Origin: Conidiobolus incongruus B7586
Taxonomy: Eukaryota > Entomophthoromycota > Entomophthoromycetes > Entomophthorales > Conidiobolaceae
Direction: 5' to 3'
NCBI GenBank assembly: GCA_000697335.1
Contig: JNEM01008377.1
Coordinates: 1-62,489, forward strand
Length of the DNA stretch: 62,489 nt
Shown piece after piece: positions 1-11,756 of this stretch. Made by a program: the position numbers and the translations under genes. How positions within the stretch are numbered: position 1 is the first letter of the stretch; each line of letters opens with the position of its first letter. The notes below the pieces were generated by a model. The model worked only from the letters and a program-made list of their open reading frames with translations. It had not been told where the DNA came from and searched no databases.

Positions 1-697
1 AAATATATATTTATAATCTTTATATTTATTATATAAAAAAATAATTAAAATTAAATATTTTCAAAGATAATTATAAAAAAATTATAAAATAAAATATAAA
101 TTTGAGTATAAATATAAAATCATTAAATTATAATTATAATATTAAATTTAATATAATTTTAATTCAAAGGAATATTTTTAAAATATTATAAATTTTGAGT
201 TAAACTATATTGTAATTTTTAAAGTTATTTTATCAAATAAATTTATTTAGATTTCATAATAATTTAATATTAGATCCTATCAAATATTTCAGGATTTGAT
301 TTAAAAAATAAATAATCATAATATAGTGAAAAATATTAAAAATTACTTATAATTAAAGTAAAAATCCTAGAGTTCTTGATATATATATATATATATATAT
401 TGTAATCCTTAATATAAAACTTTTTAAATTATATAATAGTTAGTTTTAACCAAGTCTACTTGAATTACTGATAAATTAAAATTATTAAAAATTCTTAAAA
501 AAGAATTAATAAAAAATTTAAATATTTGACAATATAATATTATTTAATACTATTTGAATAGAATCATAATCAATATTTATAATTCTATGTCATTTTATTT
601 CAACATAAAAAAATATAAATTTGTCAGAGAGCTAACTAATATGAAATAGCTAAAATTTAATAGTTGAAAGAAGATGAATACCATGAACTAAATTGCT
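1..697. other. AT-rich spacer at left edge
   Basis: No supported gene. It holds an (AT)n run at about 379-401 and short A/T homopolymers. It is the 3' flank of the aminotransferase gene that ends at 698. Confidence 0.6.
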
Positions 698-1888
698 TTA
701 TAAACGACCTTGAATTGAATTTTGACCAATTAATTGATTGATAAAATCTGTAAAAGCTTTCCAGTTCTTGGGAAAGTTTCTTCTACCAAATCCAACTCTA
801 AAACTCCAGTAGTATTCAGGATGATTATTCACATGGAAAAAGTGGCCAGGTGCAATCAATATGCCATTGTCTTTGGCAAGAAGACAAAACTCCCGTGCAT
901 CCTTGAATTTGGGCCATTTGTTTTGTTTAAGAGTGATCAGTCCAATAGTACCAGAAGTTGGTACGTCGAATTTAAAGTAGTCGCCATACTTCGCAATAAA
1001 CTCATTGATTAATTTAAGGTTGGTGCGATAGATCTCACTATTCCTCTTAATAATTGCATCAAGGTGTTCGAGAGCAAATGTAGCTAAAAACTGAGAAGGA
1101 GCAGGAGGGCATACAGATCCATAAGCTTTGGTGTGACTGATCTTTTCCAAGTATTTTAAGTTCTGTGAGGCGATCCAACCAATTCTCAATCCAGGCAAGC
1201 CAAAGGATTTAGATAATCCTCCAATTGCAAGAATGTTATCTCCAAGTTCACAGAAACTTGGTGATGCCTTCGATCCATCGTGGTTGGACCAGCGATAAAT
1301 TTCATCACTTACCAAGATCAGATTATGATCTTTTGCTAACTTGACTAAACTTGCCTTCTGATCTTCTGTAAATTGATAACCACTGGGATTGTGAGGGTGA
1401 TTAACTACCAAGAGTTTAGTTTCTTTACGAATCAATTTCTTCAAATTGTCTAGACTGAAACTCCATTTATCTGCATCAAGTCTCGTATTCCATTCTGTCA
1501 CTTTACATCCTCTTGCACGAGGTACTTCATATAATGGAAAGTAATATCCAGATTGGACAATAACGTGATCTCCGGGATTTAAAAAGCTGAAAGTAGTACT
1601 CCAAATAGTTTCATTAGAGCCACCACCATGAACAATTACATTTTGACCTTTGATTTTTCCTTCCAAATATATTTTACTAGCAATCAGATCACGTAATTTG
1701 GTAATACCATCTGCTGGAGTGTATCCCAATCCGAGTTTAGTAAATTCTTTCAGAACGTCATCAGTAGCTCCACCAAATTGTAATAATTCTTCAATGTTGA
1801 ATGGTTCCGAATCAGATACACATAAGACATAAGGTGTAGAATGTTCATTAGACATAATATAGTCGTTTAATTCAAATGGTTGAAACAT
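698..1888 (-). CDS. Class I/II pyridoxal-phosphate aminotransferase, intronless
   Basis: A complete 396-residue fold-type I aminotransferase. Visible motifs are NHPHNPSG at about residues 163-170, SDEIYR with the PLP-pyridine Asp near 195, and SKSFGLPGLRIGW with the Schiff-base Lys at about 227. These match the aspartate-aminotransferase superfamily; the closest remembered look is the bacterial or fungal capreomycidine-synthase-like branch, but the substrate cannot be told from sequence. It has no introns, unlike many neighbours. The start MFQPFEL is the first in-frame ATG, and a TATATAAATA stretch lies about 90 bases upstream (near 1978-1988). A decayed copy of the same gene lies at 11757-12913 in opposite orientation. 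No targeting signal is evident, so it is probably cytosolic. Lack of introns plus bacterial-type similarity make horizontal origin possible, but this is inference. Confidence 0.9.
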   Translation of the reverse strand: MFQPFELNDYIMSNEHSTPYVLCVSDSEPFNIEELLQFGGATDDVLKEFTKLGLGYTPADGITKLRDLIASKIYLEGKIKGQNVIVHGGGSNETIWSTTFSFLNPGDHVIVQSGYYFPLYEVPRARGCKVTEWNTRLDADKWSFSLDNLKKLIRKETKLLVVNHPHNPSGYQFTEDQKASLVKLAKDHNLILVSDEIYRWSNHDGSKASPSFCELGDNILAIGGLSKSFGLPGLRIGWIASQNLKYLEKISHTKAYGSVCPPAPSQFLATFALEHLDAIIKRNSEIYRTNLKLINEFIAKYGDYFKFDVPTSGTIGLITLKQNKWPKFKDAREFCLLAKDNGILIAPGHFFHVNNHPEYYWSFRVGFGRRNFPKNWKAFTDFINQLIGQNSIQGRL

Positions 1889-3628
1889 TTTGAGATTTAA
1901 TTGTTTATTCTTTTTCCTATAATTATTCAGAATAAATTTAGAATTATTAATGATTGATGAAATGCAATATGATGACTATTTATATATCGATTAAGCATAT
2001 GGGTAATTAATAAGCATTTCATTTAACCCAATTGAAAACAATTGTTATTTGAAACCTTAATGACTAATACTTTTTCAAATCTGATCTGAATTGCAAATTT
2101 CAGATTATATGATTAATGATCTGTTAAAATATTGGATTATTAGGAATTCACCAATTTACCTGAGAGTAAAAATTAGTTATAATTTAAAAATATCAATAGT
2201 AGTTTATAATTCAATTTGTGAACTCTTTTTCCTATAATTGAACTTGGAAATATAGAATATTTGAGAATTTTCCAATATTAAATTAAAAAATTAATATATC
2301 AAGTCTAATACAAATCAACTCAATATATAACCTTAAAATTATTTATCAGTTATTGGATGAAAGTAAGTTGGGTACTAAATTGAGTATTTTAGTAGTCACA
2401 TTGCAATATTGGAAAATTTAGCCGTTATTTACACATTAAAATTTATCAACAAAACCTCTCAACTCAATCAAAAACAAATGCAGCTTTCCCTTCTATAATT
2501 TAAGAAAATTTTATTATATTAAAATAAGATAATTGCCAAATTAATTATAGTTTATAATGACGATTATCAAAAATTCATTTAAATAGATATTGAATAGCCA
2601 TAACTTATGATCGATTAATTTTTATTTAATCATAAATAAAAAGATAAAATTCTAAATTTTTCTGATATATTTCTTAAATAGAATTAACAACATCTTATTA
2701 AAATAGTAAATTGATATAATAGTAATAATAAAGACTTTTGAAAATTATATAAATATGCAAATTCTATTATAATAATCTAATCTAATCAAATCTAAATAAA
2801 ATGTCTAATATATTTTTTATAAAAAATTCATATTAAATATTTCGGCTAATAAAGTTTAAAAACTATTAAGATCCGACCATATACTAAGGAACCAAAGAAT
2901 TAAATATCCATATTTTATCCTATTATATAAAATATTATCATTAATTACAATAAGAATTTTAAAATGATCTGTTTCAATCATTGAAAAAAATGCAACAAAA
3001 CAAAATCTTATACTTTTACCAGTTAACAGAGGATTTCAGCTGTCAAAATTAAATTTATATAAATATCATATCTAATACAAAATTACATTAACTTTGGGAT
3101 GATAATTTACTAATAAAAATTTTCAAATTCTAATCAATACAAAAGTTTGGATTATAATGATTAGAGTATACCATATAAAAAGTTGAGTTTGTGAACGATA
3201 TTGATAATTACATAATTCAAATAATTTATATAAATTTATTTATGTTCATTCAACTTGATCTTTAATCGATTGATTCAATATTGTTATTATACATTATAAA
3301 AGTTGGATATTTGTAATAATAATTTTTTATTAATTGAAATATGAATTGATTTAAAGAATTATTGAGAAATATTCGAAGGGAATTAGTTATTTTGTGGAAT
3401 GTTATTTAGTATCGGACTGTACAAAATCATATATATATATATATATATTTAGAAATATACACTATAATTTCACATAAAATTGAATCTCAATATTTAGGCT
3501 TTCTAATTAAATTGAATTTAAAGATTGGTAGTGGTGTGATAAAATAACATAGTGGATATTCTCAATTATCCTAATCTACACAACGTTACAAATAACTAAA
3601 AACCACTTGCCAAATGATCTGATGACAA
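1889..3628. other. AT-rich intergenic spacer
   Basis: Divergent promoter region between the aminotransferase (minus) and the CoA-transferase (plus). No coding frame with family resemblance seen. It contains an (AT)n run at about 3429-3449. Confidence 0.6.
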
Positions 3629-3629
3629 T

Positions 3630-3688
3630 TGACGTCATTCAACATTCCTCAACCCCTAATCTTCAAACAATTCTTACAATGTATAAAA
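3630..3688 (+). promoter_or_regulatory. CRE-like palindrome plus TATA box upstream of SUGCT
   Basis: A perfect TGACGTCA (3630-3637), the ATF/CREB-type bZIP site, is followed by TATAAAA (3682-3688). The TATA element lies 41 bases before the ATG at 3729. The spacing suits a core promoter. The assignment of a bZIP regulator is inference. Confidence 0.5.
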
Positions 3689-3728
3689 ACCCTTACCAGT
3701 CCCTAACAAATACGAAATTCTTAATAAA

Positions 3729-5120
3729 ATGATAATAAAGCAACTAATTAATAAATCAATTAAATTAAAAAATTGTAGAAAATTTTCAACACATGTCGGC
3801 AATAATGAAAATTTGTTGAAAGGTATTAGGGTGTTGGATTTGACAAGAATATTAGGTAAAAATATATATTTGATTATTAATTAAACAAAATTAATTATTG
3901 ATTAGCTGGCCCTTATTGTACCATGTTGTTGGGAGATATGGGGTAAAATAACCAAAACATCAAAATATTATAATATTTTATTAACTCCTAAATATAGTGC
4001 TGACGTGATCAAAATCGAAAGACCAGGTCTAGGCGATGATACAAGATTGTGGGGACCTCCATTCGCAACACCCCAAAATCCGGGATCGAAACCCGAATCT
4101 GCGTATTTTTTGTGTGTGAATCGCAACAAACGCAGTGTCACTGTGGATTTGAAATCTGAGAAAGGTCTCAAAATTATTAAAGATTTGGCCAAGGTGAGTG
4201 ATGTATTGGTCGAGAACTACATTCCAGGGAAGTTGGACGAAATGGGACTGGGCTACGAGCAGTTGAAGGAGGTGAATCCGAAGTTGGTTTATGCTTCAAT
4301 TACGGGATATGGGCCTGATGGTCCATATGCGAAGACGCCGGGCTACGACGTAATGATTGAGGCTGAAGCTGGGCTGATGCATATTACTGGCCATCCTGAC
4401 ACTGCACCAGCTAAAGTTGGTGTAGCGATTACTGATGTATGTACTGGTTTGTATGCTCATGGCGCTATTTTAGCATCCTTATTCGCCAGGGATCGCACTG
4501 GAAAAGGTCAAAAGGTCGACTTATCACTTCTGGAAACTCAATTGGCTTGTCTTGTAAATTTAGCTAGCAGTCACCTGATTGGTGGTGTAGACCCCATGCG
4601 ATCAGGCACATCTCACCCTTCCATAGTACCTTACCAATCCTTCCCTACCAAAGATGGTCACATTGTAGTGGGAGCTGGTAACGACAAACAATTTGAAAAC
4701 CTCTGTAAAAAGCTGAACCTAGAGAATTTGTATCAGCATCAAGAGTTCAATTCCAATCCCAGCAGAGTCAAAAATAGAGTGAAATTAATACAGCTATTAA
4801 ATAACAAATTTAAGGAGCAACCCACATCCCACTGGTTAAACCAACTCAAAGGCGGAGGTTTTCCATTTGCACCTATTAATGACATCAAAAACACATTCCA
4901 ACATCCTCAAGTTAAACATCGCAATATGGTGCAAACTGTTCAGCACAGTACATGTGGCAATATTCAATTAGTGGGGCTTCCTGTCAAATACAGCGACATT
5001 GGCACTAGTATACGATTACCGCCACCCACATTGGGCCAACATACTGACGAAGTCTTAAAACAGGTATTAAACTACAACCAAACCGAAATTGATACTTTAA
5101 TCCAAAACAAAGTAATTTAA
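3729..5120 (+). CDS. SUGCT: CoA-transferase family III, succinyl-CoA:glutarate CoA-transferase-like
   Basis: Three exons: 3729-3855, 3906-3942 and 3998-5120, with GT-AG introns of 50 and 55 nt; 428 residues. The splice joins restore a family III (CaiB/BaiF, formyl-CoA transferase-like) N-terminus: RILAGPYCTMLLGDMGADVI followed by KIERPGLGDDTRLWGPPF. Further family hallmarks are YASITGYGPDGPYA and PGYDVMIEAEAGLM, which carries the expected catalytic Asp. The pattern is closest to human SUGCT (C7orf10), which moves CoA from succinyl-CoA to glutarate in lysine/tryptophan breakdown. The first about 25 residues are basic, hydroxylated and lack acids (contains RKFSTH), consistent with a mitochondrial presequence. 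The 37-nt second exon is a micro-exon. The 3' end lies 32 bases from the convergent RlmN-like gene. A CRE-like site and TATA box lie upstream. Confidence 0.88.
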
Positions 5121-5152
5121 TCTTTCAAAAGTTTATTTAATTAAATAAAGTT

Positions 5153-6593
5153 TTATTGATTTTCACTGGTTTGTAAATTTTCAATTTTTTCTTGAGTAGG
5201 GGTATCACTTCTAAGTTGATCACAAGTTGCCATAATATCTACAATAAAAATTAAAATCAAATAATATAAATGTATAGAAATGGATTACCTTGTCCTTTCA
5301 GGTATCTAATATTACACTTGAGATTGCTATTTAGGAGATATTGCGAGAATTCTTTAATTGATCGATTGGTGTGCATTCGTATTGGGAACCTGGCCATGCG
5401 TTGAAAGGACTATCAAAAAATTAATTATATTGTTAAACATTCAAATAAAAATATTTACATTAAATTGACGTGAGCTGGGATTCCTTTAACCAATCTCAAC
5501 AATTCTCTAGCATCTGCCAATGAATCGTTAACACCCTTTAACATCACATACTCGAAGGTCACTCTCTGTGTGGCTGGAGTTGACAATTTTGAAAATTGTT
5601 TACAAGCTGTCAACACCTCTTGAATATTGTACTGCTTGTTAAGTGGCACCAATTCGTCTCTGACATCATTGGTAACAGCATGTAGCGAAACTGCTAAATT
5701 CACTCCAAGATCTTCCGCCAGTGATGGAATTAACGGCACGACACCAGATGTCGACACCGTAATCTTATGCTTACTAAAGTTAATCCCTTTCGAATCCGTC
5801 AAAGTTTTAATAGCCCTACTCAAATCCTTGTAATTGTGCAGAGGTTCACCTTGGCCCATAAATACTAAATTTTTCAAATTTCGCTTCTTTCTAGGCTTGA
5901 TGGGAATGTCGTTGAAACTTTTCGCAAATACCATATATTGACCGACAATTTCGTGAGGCTTCAAATTCCTGCTCAGTTCTTGAGTACCAGTATGGCAAAA
6001 TGAATAACTTGGGGAACAACCTATCTGACTCGATAGGCATAATGTACGACGTTTAGATTCCGGTATCATCACCGTCTCAATGGGCTCTTTAACTGTATCA
6101 AATTGAAAAAGACGTTTAATAGTACCATCTTTTGAAGTTTTCAAATCCTAACCAAGCATTTAATAAAAAAAGTTTTTTTAACAAAATATTTTATAATCTT
6201 TTACAATAGTTTGAGGTAATCCCAACACATAATGTTCTTTCAAGTGTTGTCTAAAATGATTAGGTAAACTCGTCATTTTGTCGAATTCTTCAACACCTGA
6301 CAAATTTATTAGTTTCAAATATTCAATATAGCTTTATCTTCCTTACCTTTGACATAAATCCAATCCCAAAGTTGGTCAATGTTATACAATTTGGCCTTGG
6401 GGTACTTTTCATAAATTTTGGTATATAATTCGGAATGTATAATACCTAATAAATTCTCTTTTTTAGTATTAGGTTCATTGGGATATTTAACATTGGTCGC
6501 TGAAGAATAAAATCTTGAAGTTGTAAATATGTTAAAAATTGGTCGATTAGGTTTGATATATTTTAAATTATATTTTATATTATTTATTATCAT
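5153..6593 (-). pseudogene. rlmN: RlmN-like radical-SAM 23S rRNA/tRNA adenine methyltransferase, apparently inactivated
   Basis: Exons 6593-6347, 6296-6205, 6147-5459, 5409-5289 and 5238-5153. The family (RlmN/Cfr) methylates C2 of adenines in rRNA and tRNA. Family marks are TLCLSSQIGC (first catalytic-type Cys), VFMGQGEP, ITVSTSGVVPLI, LAVSLHAV, VNLIPFN and a C-terminal DIMATCDQL holding the methyl-accepting Cys. Two faults stand out. The middle Cys of the CX3CX2C cluster motif is Tyr (GCSPSYSFC; codon at 6004-6006). In exon 4 the frame slips by one base near 5350-5358, between the PFNAWPG part and the EFSQYLL part; total exon length is one short of a codon multiple. The N-terminus looks like a mitochondrial presequence (FTTSRFYSS). 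It is probably a decaying nuclear gene for a mitochondrial enzyme. A sequencing slip could explain the frameshift but not both changes. Confidence 0.72.
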
Positions 6594-7004
6594 GATTTAG
6601 GTCTACTATTTTGGATCTTTTTTTGATTAGATTATTGATATCACCTTTATATTAATTTTAAGAGTTTAGGATTAGTCCCACAATTTGGGATTTAAAGAAT
6701 TGTTAATTACACCTGAATTGTCACCTGTCCTAGCTCAAGTTTGTCAATTTTATAATATCATATTATCAAATGGATAATGAGATTAAAATATAATATTTAT
6801 AAATATTAATTTTGTAATTTAATTAATATCTTTAATTGGTATAATTTTTTAAAATTAACAATTATTAATATAATATTTTTAATAATTTGTCATAAATAAT
6901 CGCTAACTACCAATTGTGGCTAAGAAAATTCCCATAACAATTAATCATCCGAATTGATCTATAATTAAATGAAGCAACAGTAACTAAATCTTAAAATATT
7001 CAAA
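6594..7004. other. Divergent promoter spacer
   Basis: AT-rich spacer between the RlmN-like gene (minus) and riboflavin synthase (plus). No gene seen. Confidence 0.6.
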
Positions 7005-7712
7005 ATGTTTACGGGATTAGTAGAATTAGTTGGTAAAGTTCACGATATTCAAGAACTTGATACCAATAAGGACGGAGGTCAAGGTTGGTCTATTACCATT
7101 GGAGAAGCTGCTGCAATTCTCGACGACTGCAAACTTGGTGACAGTATCGCTATCAATGGTACCTGTCTCACTGTGACTCATTTCACCAACGATACCTTCA
7201 AAGTGAACTTGGCTCCAGAAACTTTACGTAAGACCAATTTGGGCGATTTGAAGGTTGGTGACGTCGTCAATTTGGAACGCGCTACAGCATCCCATACTCG
7301 ATTTGGCGGTCACTTCGTACAAGGACATGTCGACACAACTGTCACCATCCTTGACATCACTCCCGAGGAAAATTCCACCTGGTACAAATTCCAAGTTGAG
7401 GATCAAGACTTAATGAAGTACATTATCGAAAAGGGATTCATTGCTCTGGATGGGACGTCCCTCACAGTGTGTGATGTGAACGATAAGGAGAGATGGTTCA
7501 CAATCATGATGGTGCCCTACACCAAAGACCACGTGATCATGCCTACCAAGAAAGTCGGCGATCGTGTCAACGTTGAAATGGATATGCTCGGCAAGTACGT
7601 CAACAAGGTTATCGACAACTTTTTGGAAAGTTCCAGCAATCGGGAAGGGGGTCCCATCGAATTGTTGGTTGAAAGGATCATTGACAAGAAGTTGAAGGAA
7701 AGAAACTTGTAA
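7005..7712 (+). CDS. RIB5: Riboflavin synthase
   Basis: An intronless 235-residue protein with the two internally repeated lumazine-binding barrels of riboflavin synthase (about residues 1-98 and 101-200). It starts with the invariant MFTGLVE. Repeat 1 shows GDSIAINGTCLTV and the second repeat mirrors it with GFIALDGTSLTV; ERATASHTRFGGHFVQGHVD spans the linker. The enzyme dismutates two 6,7-dimethyl-8-ribityllumazine molecules to riboflavin and the pyrimidinedione, the last step of flavin synthesis, and works as a trimer in the cytosol. The length is near that of yeast Rib5 (238). The tail after residue 200 is extended and charged. Its exon is clearly richer in G+C than the flanks. Confidence 0.97.
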   Translation: MFTGLVELVGKVHDIQELDTNKDGGQGWSITIGEAAAILDDCKLGDSIAINGTCLTVTHFTNDTFKVNLAPETLRKTNLGDLKVGDVVNLERATASHTRFGGHFVQGHVDTTVTILDITPEENSTWYKFQVEDQDLMKYIIEKGFIALDGTSLTVCDVNDKERWFTIMMVPYTKDHVIMPTKKVGDRVNVEMDMLGKYVNKVIDNFLESSSNREGGPIELLVERIIDKKLKERNL

Positions 7713-10700
7713 TTAAATTTTGGTTTATTATTCATTTAGATTCCAGCTTCACCTTTGGTGTATTTGATTCTTTTTTAAAATTATTTAGTTCCCCTTTTGT
7801 TATAGTTGTTATAATCATTTATTTTTAACACAAACTAAAATTAATTTTTATCATTATAACCACAACCAATATATCATTAATTATAATCAAAAATATCACT
7901 TAAAATATTTATTTTAAATTTTTTTATTAGTTATTTATACATATTTACTTTATAATTAACCGATATTATTAAAAAATGGATATGCTTTGGAATAGTGAAA
8001 TTTACATAAAAGGGATTATGAATTAAGTGAGTAAATATAAATGATTAGCAACACTCATAAATAAATTTATTCAAAGTTGATCATTTTTGTTCAAGTTTTA
8101 TATAAAGTCAGGAGATCCCAAGAAGGTAAGCCCTAACACCAATCCTTAAAAACTGGCTCAATGGATTGTTAGGTATTGAAGGAGTAAGTTTCCAATGGCA
8201 TTGATATCTTGATCCATCTTTATATAATATCGAGGATATTTAAAAGTTATTAAATCCATATTACATATGCAAATATTCTTATTATTAGATTTTTACTTAT
8301 ATAATACATTGCAAATGGCTATCTTTTCCCAATTGTATCCTATTATTTTGTTGTATAAATTTTGCTTAAATCTTTTATATTGAAATAAATCAAAATAATA
8401 ATATTCAATAATATTTTGGCAATATTAATATATGCCTTATTTATAGAGTTTTTGATGTTTTTATTATTTATTATCTCAAAGTATATTAAATTAAAATTTT
8501 TTAAATTATTTACTTTGTGATTTATTATTTTTATAATATAGTTAATAAATAATTTTAGTATTTTTTTCCTTTGTTAAATAAATAATAAATATAACTTGAT
8601 ATAAAAGCTATCATATGAAGATTAAGTTTAGAATTTTAATTTTTGATTATATTTTATAAAGATCTTAATTATTATTTTAATTATAATATAGTTATTATAT
8701 AATGATATTATTTATTTAGTAATTTTTTAAATATTAATAAAAATTTTTATATTTTTAAAATAATTCATTTATTTGAATTAAATTATTATTAAAAAGTATA
8801 ATATAATATATTTATCTTTTAAATTTTAAAAGAAATAATCATCAATTTTAATATATCTTATTATATTTGAATATATAATTCAATTTATTATATAATATAA
8901 TTAAGATAATATTTTTTTAAAAAATTATTAATTATTTTCTTTGGAATATTACAAGTGAATTTAAATATATATTAATTTTTTATAATTAAAATAATTGTTT
9001 TTCTAATATTTATTTATTTTAATTTAAATTATATTTATTTTTAATTTTAATAAATTATTGATTTTAATTTTTTTTATTTTTGGTTTATTAAGGAATTAAT
9101 AAGAATATAAATAATTTAATTATTTTTTAATAATTTATTTATAGTTTTTATTTTATAAGATTTTCCTTTTTTAGTTTTTTATAGTTTATTTTATTAATGA
9201 TAATTTATTGATTTTTTATATAAAATAATTTTAAATCTAATAAACTTATTAAGTAATTATCCTTGTTATTTAAGGTCTTGATTTTAATATTTTGTCAAAA
9301 TTTTTATGAATTATATTATATATTATTTTTTAATTGGATGTTGCTTTTTTGATTAAAAAGTTATTAAATATTAAACACAAAATAAAGCCTAAATTCACTT
9401 GAAGTTTAAATGGTTTTAACCTTTTTAATCTTATCATAATATCTAAAATATCTTAATAAGATTTCAAATTATATTTATATTTTCTATTTAGAAATATAAT
9501 TAGGATTATCTATATTAGACTAAAAATGATAATAATATGTTTAATGCAATATTATTTGAAAATAAATTGTATTATAAAATAATATCCAAGTATATTGGTT
9601 AAAAAATAATAAAATACTTAAACCTTGGTTAAATATTAATAGGTATGTCCAGAAATAATGGAAGTGTGAGAAATAACTAATAAGTTTAATAAACTGACCC
9701 TCTGGGTAATTAAATTATATAAACCTTAATATTAAAAGATATAATTGATTTTATTTTTTTATCAAAATATTTTATACTTATTTCACTGATTTTTGCTTGC
9801 TATTTATAATGCTTGTTTATATATTTATATATAAGATTTAATAAAGAACTACTTTTATAATAAATTAAAGGATGTAATAACTATATATAAAATCATAAAG
9901 AAATATAAGGTCATTAAAGATTAAATAATTTATGAGAAATTATTAGAGTTTGATAAATAAGTAATAAGTGAGAATATTGAGCTAGTATGGTAAGTCAAGC
10001 TTAAATCCAATAATATGACAATTGGATTAAAATAGTAATTGATTAATTATTATAGATTATTATATTATTGAGTATCACAAATTCTATCATTTAGCTGTAG
10101 CTATCAATTTTAATTTTTATATTACAAATTCATAGTGAATTTGATTCAAAGGTAATAATCAAATATAATGCCAAAAATGAATGGATAATCAATATTAAAA
10201 ACAATCCAGGTTATATTCTTTACAGTATATAATAATGATTAGATTTATAATTAATATTATTATTATTCTTGAAAGGAAAGGTAATTACTTGATACTAATT
10301 AATTGTGTAAATTTATATTACATAAATATTGAATGTAATTTTAAGCATTAAATTATTAAAGGAAAATTTTCCATTATAAATTTGGATTGTCTGATCAAAT
10401 TCATTAATGAAACTATATATTTAAACTTATACCTAAATCTAAAAATAGTTTTTGAATATGTATAGTAAGAGACTATATATTGATAATATATTGTAATAAG
10501 ATTTTAATGCTTGGCAAATTTGAATCAAAAATTAAAATTTTATTATCTAAGAAGTATTATCAATACAAATTTATACTTAACATTGAAATACTAATTTGAT
10601 TAAATGTGGTAATTAAAGACATATTTTGTCTATAAATATCAACGTGAATTAAATTAAAGCAAAAAATTTCAAGTTTTCAAAATTGAATTATATAGTGATC

Positions 10701-11756
10701 ACTGATGATGTTACCAGTTTCCAGTAAAAAATAATTTTTAGAAACTACTTAATAATTTTTTATAAAAATATACTTTAGGAATGAATAAATACCAATGTTA
10801 TAGTTATTATTAATTAAATCTTTAAATTTATATTCAATTATCAAGTTTTGGAATTTAATCTTTTGGATTGAAATACAAAAAATACTCATAGATATTATAA
10901 TCAGTATAAGAATTAGATTGAAAAAGAAAAAAAATTTAAATTACTAGTATTGTTGTACATCATTTTTGATTAATATTTCAATATTGTTAATACCAGTAAT
11001 TAGTAAATATATATTTTGGAAATTTTTCAATTTTCAATTTATTATTATATTAAAATTCATTTATTCTTAAATTATTTCCGCTAATTAGAAATATAATTCC
11101 GATTTCTATATTTATATAAATAAAAATTACAAAAAAATTAAATTGATATTATCAAAAATTATAATTAATTTTGATGAACTAAAATATTCAAATTGAGGTC
11201 CAATTACAAATTTTGCTATAGGGTATTTAAATAACTTAATATGGTAAACATCTTTCAAATTACCTGATAAATAATGTATCATTTTTAAGTCTAGATATGG
11301 AATTAATGTGAATTGAACTTGAATTGTTTAGTCAATTTGTGATAAATTCATACTAAGTAATCCATAAAAAAATCCATAGTGCTTCAGTGTTCGAAATATT
11401 ATGTACTGAACTGAGTATATTTTCTTAATAGAATTTAATATAATTTTACTCAAAATAAATAATTAAATCAATTCTCAAAATTTTGAAAAATATAATTATA
11501 CCATTCACTATGACTTTGGATTATAACAAGAAATTTATTATACAATAGATTTATGTTGGATTATAGATAGATTAGCTATTTCAACTACTAGTGAATGATA
11601 TTATGATAGGAAACTGACTCTGATTAAGTGAGTAATGCATAAATCATCCATGTATGAATCTAGGTATAAATAATTAAAATGTCTTGTTGCGTCAGCAGTC
11701 ATTGAAATTACTAATTGATTAAAACATAAACAGCATTTTCAATCAAAGATACAAAA
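7713..11756. other. 4-kb AT-rich desert
   Basis: Long A/T-dominated spacer with no recognisable gene on either strand. Locally less AT-rich patches at about 8090-8220 and 11340-11720 show no open frame. A 40-base stretch at 9627-9666 resembles one at 52055-52094. A TATA-like GGTATAAATAA near 11664 precedes the dead aminotransferase copy. Confidence 0.6.
9627..9666 (+). repeat. Dispersed short repeat, copy 1
   Basis: Matches 52055-52094 at about 29 of 40 positions without gaps, mismatches being mostly transitions. Shared core TTAAATATTRATAGGT then CAGAA and GGAA. Could be the remnant of a small element or chance. Confidence 0.25.

Noticed and set aside
379-401. AT dinucleotide runs here and at 3429, 20010, 41689 and 59177 as replication origins
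   Set aside because: Plain microsatellites; no further origin evidence in sequence.
734-1012. Plus-strand open frame inside the first aminotransferase
   Set aside because: Antisense to conserved aminotransferase sequence, no family features.
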